Shown: positions 61,682 to 64,000 of the stretch, piece by piece | How positions within the stretch are numbered: position 1 is the stretch's first letter | Layout of the letters: each line of letters opens with the position of its first letter | Assembly: GCA_041391665.1 (NCBI GenBank) | Contig: JAWKNO010000001.1 | Coordinates: forward strand, 496,001-560,000 | Direction of reading: 5' to 3' | Source of the DNA: Bacteroidia bacterium | Lineage (GTDB): Bacteria > Bacteroidota > Bacteroidia > J057 | DNA length: 64,000 nucleotides | Program-made: the position numbers and the translations under genes | Notes under the pieces: generated by a model | What the model was told of the DNA's origin: nothing | The model's input: the letters and a program-made list of their open reading frames with translations, nothing else | Databases searched by the model: none

Positions 61682-62404
61682 TCAGGATTTAAAGCCTGTC
61701 AGTACCCGCTCAAAATGCGGTTCTAAATGTTGCCTCATACCTATTCGAAAAGACTCTGGCGTGCCATTCATTAAATGGTTTAATAAGTCTCTGTGTGAAA
61801 TAAATTTACCGGAGGAATACACAAATTTGTTTTCATCTGGTAACTTATGAGCATGAACGTATTGGAAAACCGGCAATAAAAGATCCTGAAATCGCTGTAA
61901 AGTGCTATTGTTCGATATTTGATACAACTTTCCGTGAAAGGCTACTTCATACTCCAACGTAAAAATAGTGGAGTCAACTCCGTTATCGTCTTCGTGAGAA
62001 ACGATTTCTAATAATTCCTCTATATCTTTTTCTGTTTTTCTGGCAAATAATAAATCAGCCATACCCATTTCAAGGATTAACCGCAATTCAAAAATATCGC
62101 GGAGCGTGTCCTCGCCTAATAAATTAGACTCAAGTACTTTCCCAAAATTATGTATAATGTCAGGCTGCGTAAGGACCATACCCTTATGCTTTTTTGATTC
62201 GATCATCCCGATTGTCCTGAGCCTTAATATAGCTTCCCTGATAACCGTTCGACTCACTCCCAATGCCTCCGCCAACTCTAATTCTTTGGGTATGGAATCC
62301 CCTATTTTCAGGCTGTTCTCCTTTATATATTGCCTTAAACGGATTTCGACTTTATCGACTAGAGACAGGTTTGAAAGAGGTTCTAAGTTTGTCAATTTCG
62401 CCAT
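61682..62404 (-). CDS. FadR/GntR-family regulator with FCD ligand domain, probable sialic-acid regulator
   Basis: This 240-residue transcription factor has an N-terminal winged helix (about 13-85; IPKELELAEALGVSRTVIREAILRL, then GMIESKKHKGMVLTQ) and a C-terminal FCD domain (about 95-235). The FCD metal/ligand positions are probably the His and Asp residues in EVAFHGKLYQIS, SHRDLLNHL and MRQHLEPHF. It sits between nanA and the sialidase gene. Sialic-acid regulators of this family (NanR in enterics) bind the sugar to release DNA. Two matching palindromes in front of susC and the sialidase gene are its best candidate targets. Repression relieved by sialic acid is inferred, not shown. Confidence 0.88.
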   Translation of the reverse strand: MAKLTNLEPLSNLSLVDKVEIRLRQYIKENSLKIGDSIPKELELAEALGVSRTVIREAILRLRTIGMIESKKHKGMVLTQPDIIHNFGKVLESNLLGEDTLRDIFELRLILEMGMADLLFARKTEKDIEELLEIVSHEDDNGVDSTIFTLEYEVAFHGKLYQISNNSTLQRFQDLLLPVFQYVHAHKLPDENKFVYSSGKFISHRDLLNHLMNGTPESFRIGMRQHLEPHFERVLTGFKS

Positions 62405-62420
62405 TAATAGATGTTTGATG

Positions 62421-62428
62421 CAAAGCTA
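62421..62428 (-). promoter_or_regulatory. Candidate -7 box of the GntR-type regulator
   Basis: On the minus strand TAGCTTTG matches TAnnTTTG. It lies 17 bases upstream of the regulator's ATG at 62404, back to back with the sialidase promoter. Confidence 0.5.
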
Positions 62429-62459
62429 GCAAAAATCGAATAAATCAGATGCTATTTAG

Positions 62460-62485
62460 TATATTTGTATTATGTATTACATATA
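62460..62485 (+). promoter_or_regulatory. Sialidase promoter -7 box plus predicted GntR-type operator
   Basis: TATATTTG (62460-62467) is an exact TAnnTTTG. The palindrome with core TATGTATTACATA (62471-62483, wider repeat 62469-62485) starts at the same two-base distance as in front of susC. The site lies about 65 bases upstream of the regulator ATG, so it could serve divergent control. Confidence 0.65.
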
Positions 62486-62581
62486 TAAAAATCGCGCCAT
62501 GTTTGGAAAACTTCTCTGTACCGGGAACAGGAAGGTTGTCCCATGGTATATTCAGAACCATAAGCTAATATTTTCACCCCA

Positions 62582-63724
62582 ATGATTATGAAAAAGCATA
62601 CCGCATGGATCCTGATGATTGTTTTTGCTTGTTTTGTACATGCACAAGCGCAAATACATCCAATCGCCGAAGGCGTAAAAGTTTATCAGAATCTGTTTTA
62701 CAAGTCTATGAATGATTCGGTAGCCTGTTACCGCATTCCGTCAATCGTAACTGCTCCCAACGGGGATTTGGTCGTCGCAATTGACGAACGCGTGCCTTCG
62801 TGTGGCGATCTGAAATGGAGCAAAGACATCAATATCATTGTGAGGCGAAGCTCCGATAATGGCAAAACCTGGTCAGACGTAGAAACCGTAGTTAATTTCC
62901 CTTTTGGGAAATCGGCTTCCGATCCTTCCATGATCGTTGACAAAATCACTCGGGAAATCTTCCTTTTCTACAATTATATGGATCTGGATGCCGAAAAGGA
63001 CATTTATTATTTACACGTAGTGAAGAGTCTGGACAATGGAAAAACCTGGAGTAAACCTCAAGACATTACTTCTCAAATTACTAAACCTGAATGGCATACA
63101 GATTTTAAATTCATCACATCTGGCCGTGGTATTCAAACGAAAAGTGGCCGGCTGTTGCATTGTATGGTGAATCTGACCAACGGCATGCATATATTTGGTA
63201 GTGATGACCACGGCAAAACCTGGTTTTTTATTGACACACCAATTATACCTGCCGATGAATCCAAAATCATTGAGCTCGCCGACGGAACCTGGATGGTCAA
63301 TGCCCGGGTAAATGATAAAAAAGGGGTGAGATATGTGCATACTTCTTCCGATGATGGAAAAACCTGGGCGACCCGGGCGGAATCTCAATTAATGGATCCG
63401 GGCTGCAATGCAAGTATTATTCGCTACACGGCGGTAGCCGATGGATATGAAAAAAACCGCCTGTTGTTTTCTAATGCCAAGTCCGAAAATGGCCGCACAA
63501 ACATGACGGTTCGCATCAGTTATGATGAGGGGAAAACCTGGAGCGAAGGGAAAACCATCTATTCCGGCAGCGCGGCCTATTCATCGCTAACGGTATTAAA
63601 AAATGGAGATATTGGCTTATTCTTCGAAAAAGATGAATATTCTGAAAACGTTTTTACAAGCTTTTCTTTAAAATGGCTTACTGATAAAAAGGACAGATAC
63701 AAAAGACCAAAGCCGGAAAAATGA
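62582..63724 (+). CDS. nanH: Exo-alpha-sialidase (neuraminidase)
   Basis: This 380-residue secreted glycosidase has a six-bladed propeller fold and releases terminal sialic acid from glycans. The signal peptide ends near VHAQAQ; ATG 62588 is an alternative start. The Arg51-Ile-Pro of CYRIPSIVTAP supplies the first Arg of the substrate triad, followed by Asp in IDERVPSCGD. Five Asp-box repeats of the form S-x-D-x-G-K-T-W are present (SSDNGKTW, SLDNGKTW, SDDHGKTW, SSDDGKTW and SYDEGKTW). Tyr and Glu candidates lie at ADESKIIELADGTW and AAYSSLTV. It overlaps the next gene by four bases (ATGA) and has a promoter with an operator-like palindrome. Confidence 0.94.
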   Translation: MIMKKHTAWILMIVFACFVHAQAQIHPIAEGVKVYQNLFYKSMNDSVACYRIPSIVTAPNGDLVVAIDERVPSCGDLKWSKDINIIVRRSSDNGKTWSDVETVVNFPFGKSASDPSMIVDKITREIFLFYNYMDLDAEKDIYYLHVVKSLDNGKTWSKPQDITSQITKPEWHTDFKFITSGRGIQTKSGRLLHCMVNLTNGMHIFGSDDHGKTWFFIDTPIIPADESKIIELADGTWMVNARVNDKKGVRYVHTSSDDGKTWATRAESQLMDPGCNASIIRYTAVADGYEKNRLLFSNAKSENGRTNMTVRISYDEGKTWSEGKTIYSGSAAYSSLTVLKNGDIGLFFEKDEYSENVFTSFSLKWLTDKKDRYKRPKPEK

Positions 63725-64000
63725 AAATGGCAAAGATTTCATTATTGTTCGCCCTCGCACTTTTACTTGCTGTGCGTTCTTTGGGGCAGGAGGTTGAGAA
63801 ACTCACTATGGTAGATTTGCCCGATCTCCCGGCAGCACAGGAAGGCATGGAGTCCCTGGGCTATGCAGGGATGCTGGGTGGCGCACATAATGATGTAATT
63901 ATTGCCGCCGGAGGCGCGAATTTTCCCAATGGCTTACCCTGGGAAGGTGGTGGAAAAGTCTGGAGCGAAGCCATTTATATCCTGGAAGGAAACCAGTGGC
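63721..64000 (+). CDS. NanM-like cyclically permuted mutarotase (sialic-acid epimerase), cut by window end
   Basis: The first 93 codons are present. They encode a signal peptide (LLFALALLLAVRSLGQ) and the first Kelch-type strands, with GAHNDVIIAAGGANFPNG and LPWEGGGKVWSEAIYILEG, characteristic of the cyclically permuted mutarotase (YjhT/NanM) family. This enzyme would speed conversion of alpha- to beta-N-acetylneuraminate in the periplasm. Its ATG overlaps the sialidase stop (ATGA), so the two are translationally coupled. Confidence 0.88.
   Translation, partial: MKMAKISLLFALALLLAVRSLGQEVEKLTMVDLPDLPAAQEGMESLGYAGMLGGAHNDVIIAAGGANFPNGLPWEGGGKVWSEAIYILEGNQW

Overview
The window reads as a chromosomal segment of a Bacteroidota bacterium. 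The grounds are the SusC/SusD pair, two proteins with type IX secretion (T9SS) C-terminal sorting tails, OmpA proteins with TPR and PD40 repeats, short lipoproteins with a free Cys after the signal peptide, and repeated occurrences of the Bacteroidota -7 promoter element TAnnTTTG. Composition is mid-GC. A Saprospirales-like or related lineage is plausible, but I cannot assign a genus. I see no rRNA, tRNA, CRISPR array, intact insertion sequence or prophage.

Layout. 1-8.2 kb: truncated RND-type exporter, OmpA lipoprotein, M42 aminopeptidase with purine nucleoside phosphorylase, a PorE-like TPR/PD40/OmpA protein and a VWA protein. 8.4-16.2 kb: DUF3857/transglutaminase-like protein, folD and queE, a DUF1080 protein, and a leftward cassette (two VOC proteins, DoxX, RibD-like reductase) divergent from a GlxA-type AraC regulator. 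16.2-25.3 kb: a leftward run of methyltransferase, CreD, a YHYH-domain secreted protein, an MbnH-like di-haem peroxidase, MbnP, a response regulator and a CheB-CheR-PAS-histidine kinase fusion. 25.5-32.1 kb: M61 peptidase, small lipoprotein, acyltransferase and RapA-type helicase.

32.1-41.7 kb is an accessory defence island read leftwards: type I restriction-modification (hsdM, hsdS, hsdR) followed by an OLD-like ATPase-TOPRIM nuclease. It is bordered and interrupted by short repeats, palindromes and a broken hsdS leader. 41.8-55.6 kb carries a very large alpha-2-macroglobulin-like protein with an embedded SusC-like segment, a beta-helix T9SS cargo with three 441-bp repeats, a Kazal-type lipoprotein, endonuclease V, a CHAP amidase, a DUF5060 glycosidase-like lipoprotein, a DUF2809 protein and an Rpn-family nuclease.

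55.7-64 kb is a sialic-acid utilisation locus: SusC, SusD, N-acetylneuraminate lyase, an FCD-type GntR regulator read the other way, exo-sialidase, and the start of a NanM-like mutarotase. Two nearly identical palindromes (consensus TATGTATWACATA) lie at the same distance behind the -7 boxes of the susC and sialidase promoters and are good candidates for the regulator's operators. The locus would release sialic acid outside the cell, import it through SusCD, convert its anomer, and cleave it to ManNAc and pyruvate.

The most notable oddities are a response regulator with no usable start codon lying in the same frame directly behind its kinase's stop codon; the rearranged hsdS region; the MbnP-MbnH-YHYH cluster; the A2M/SusC chimera; and a compact multi-hairpin element at the edge of the defence island.
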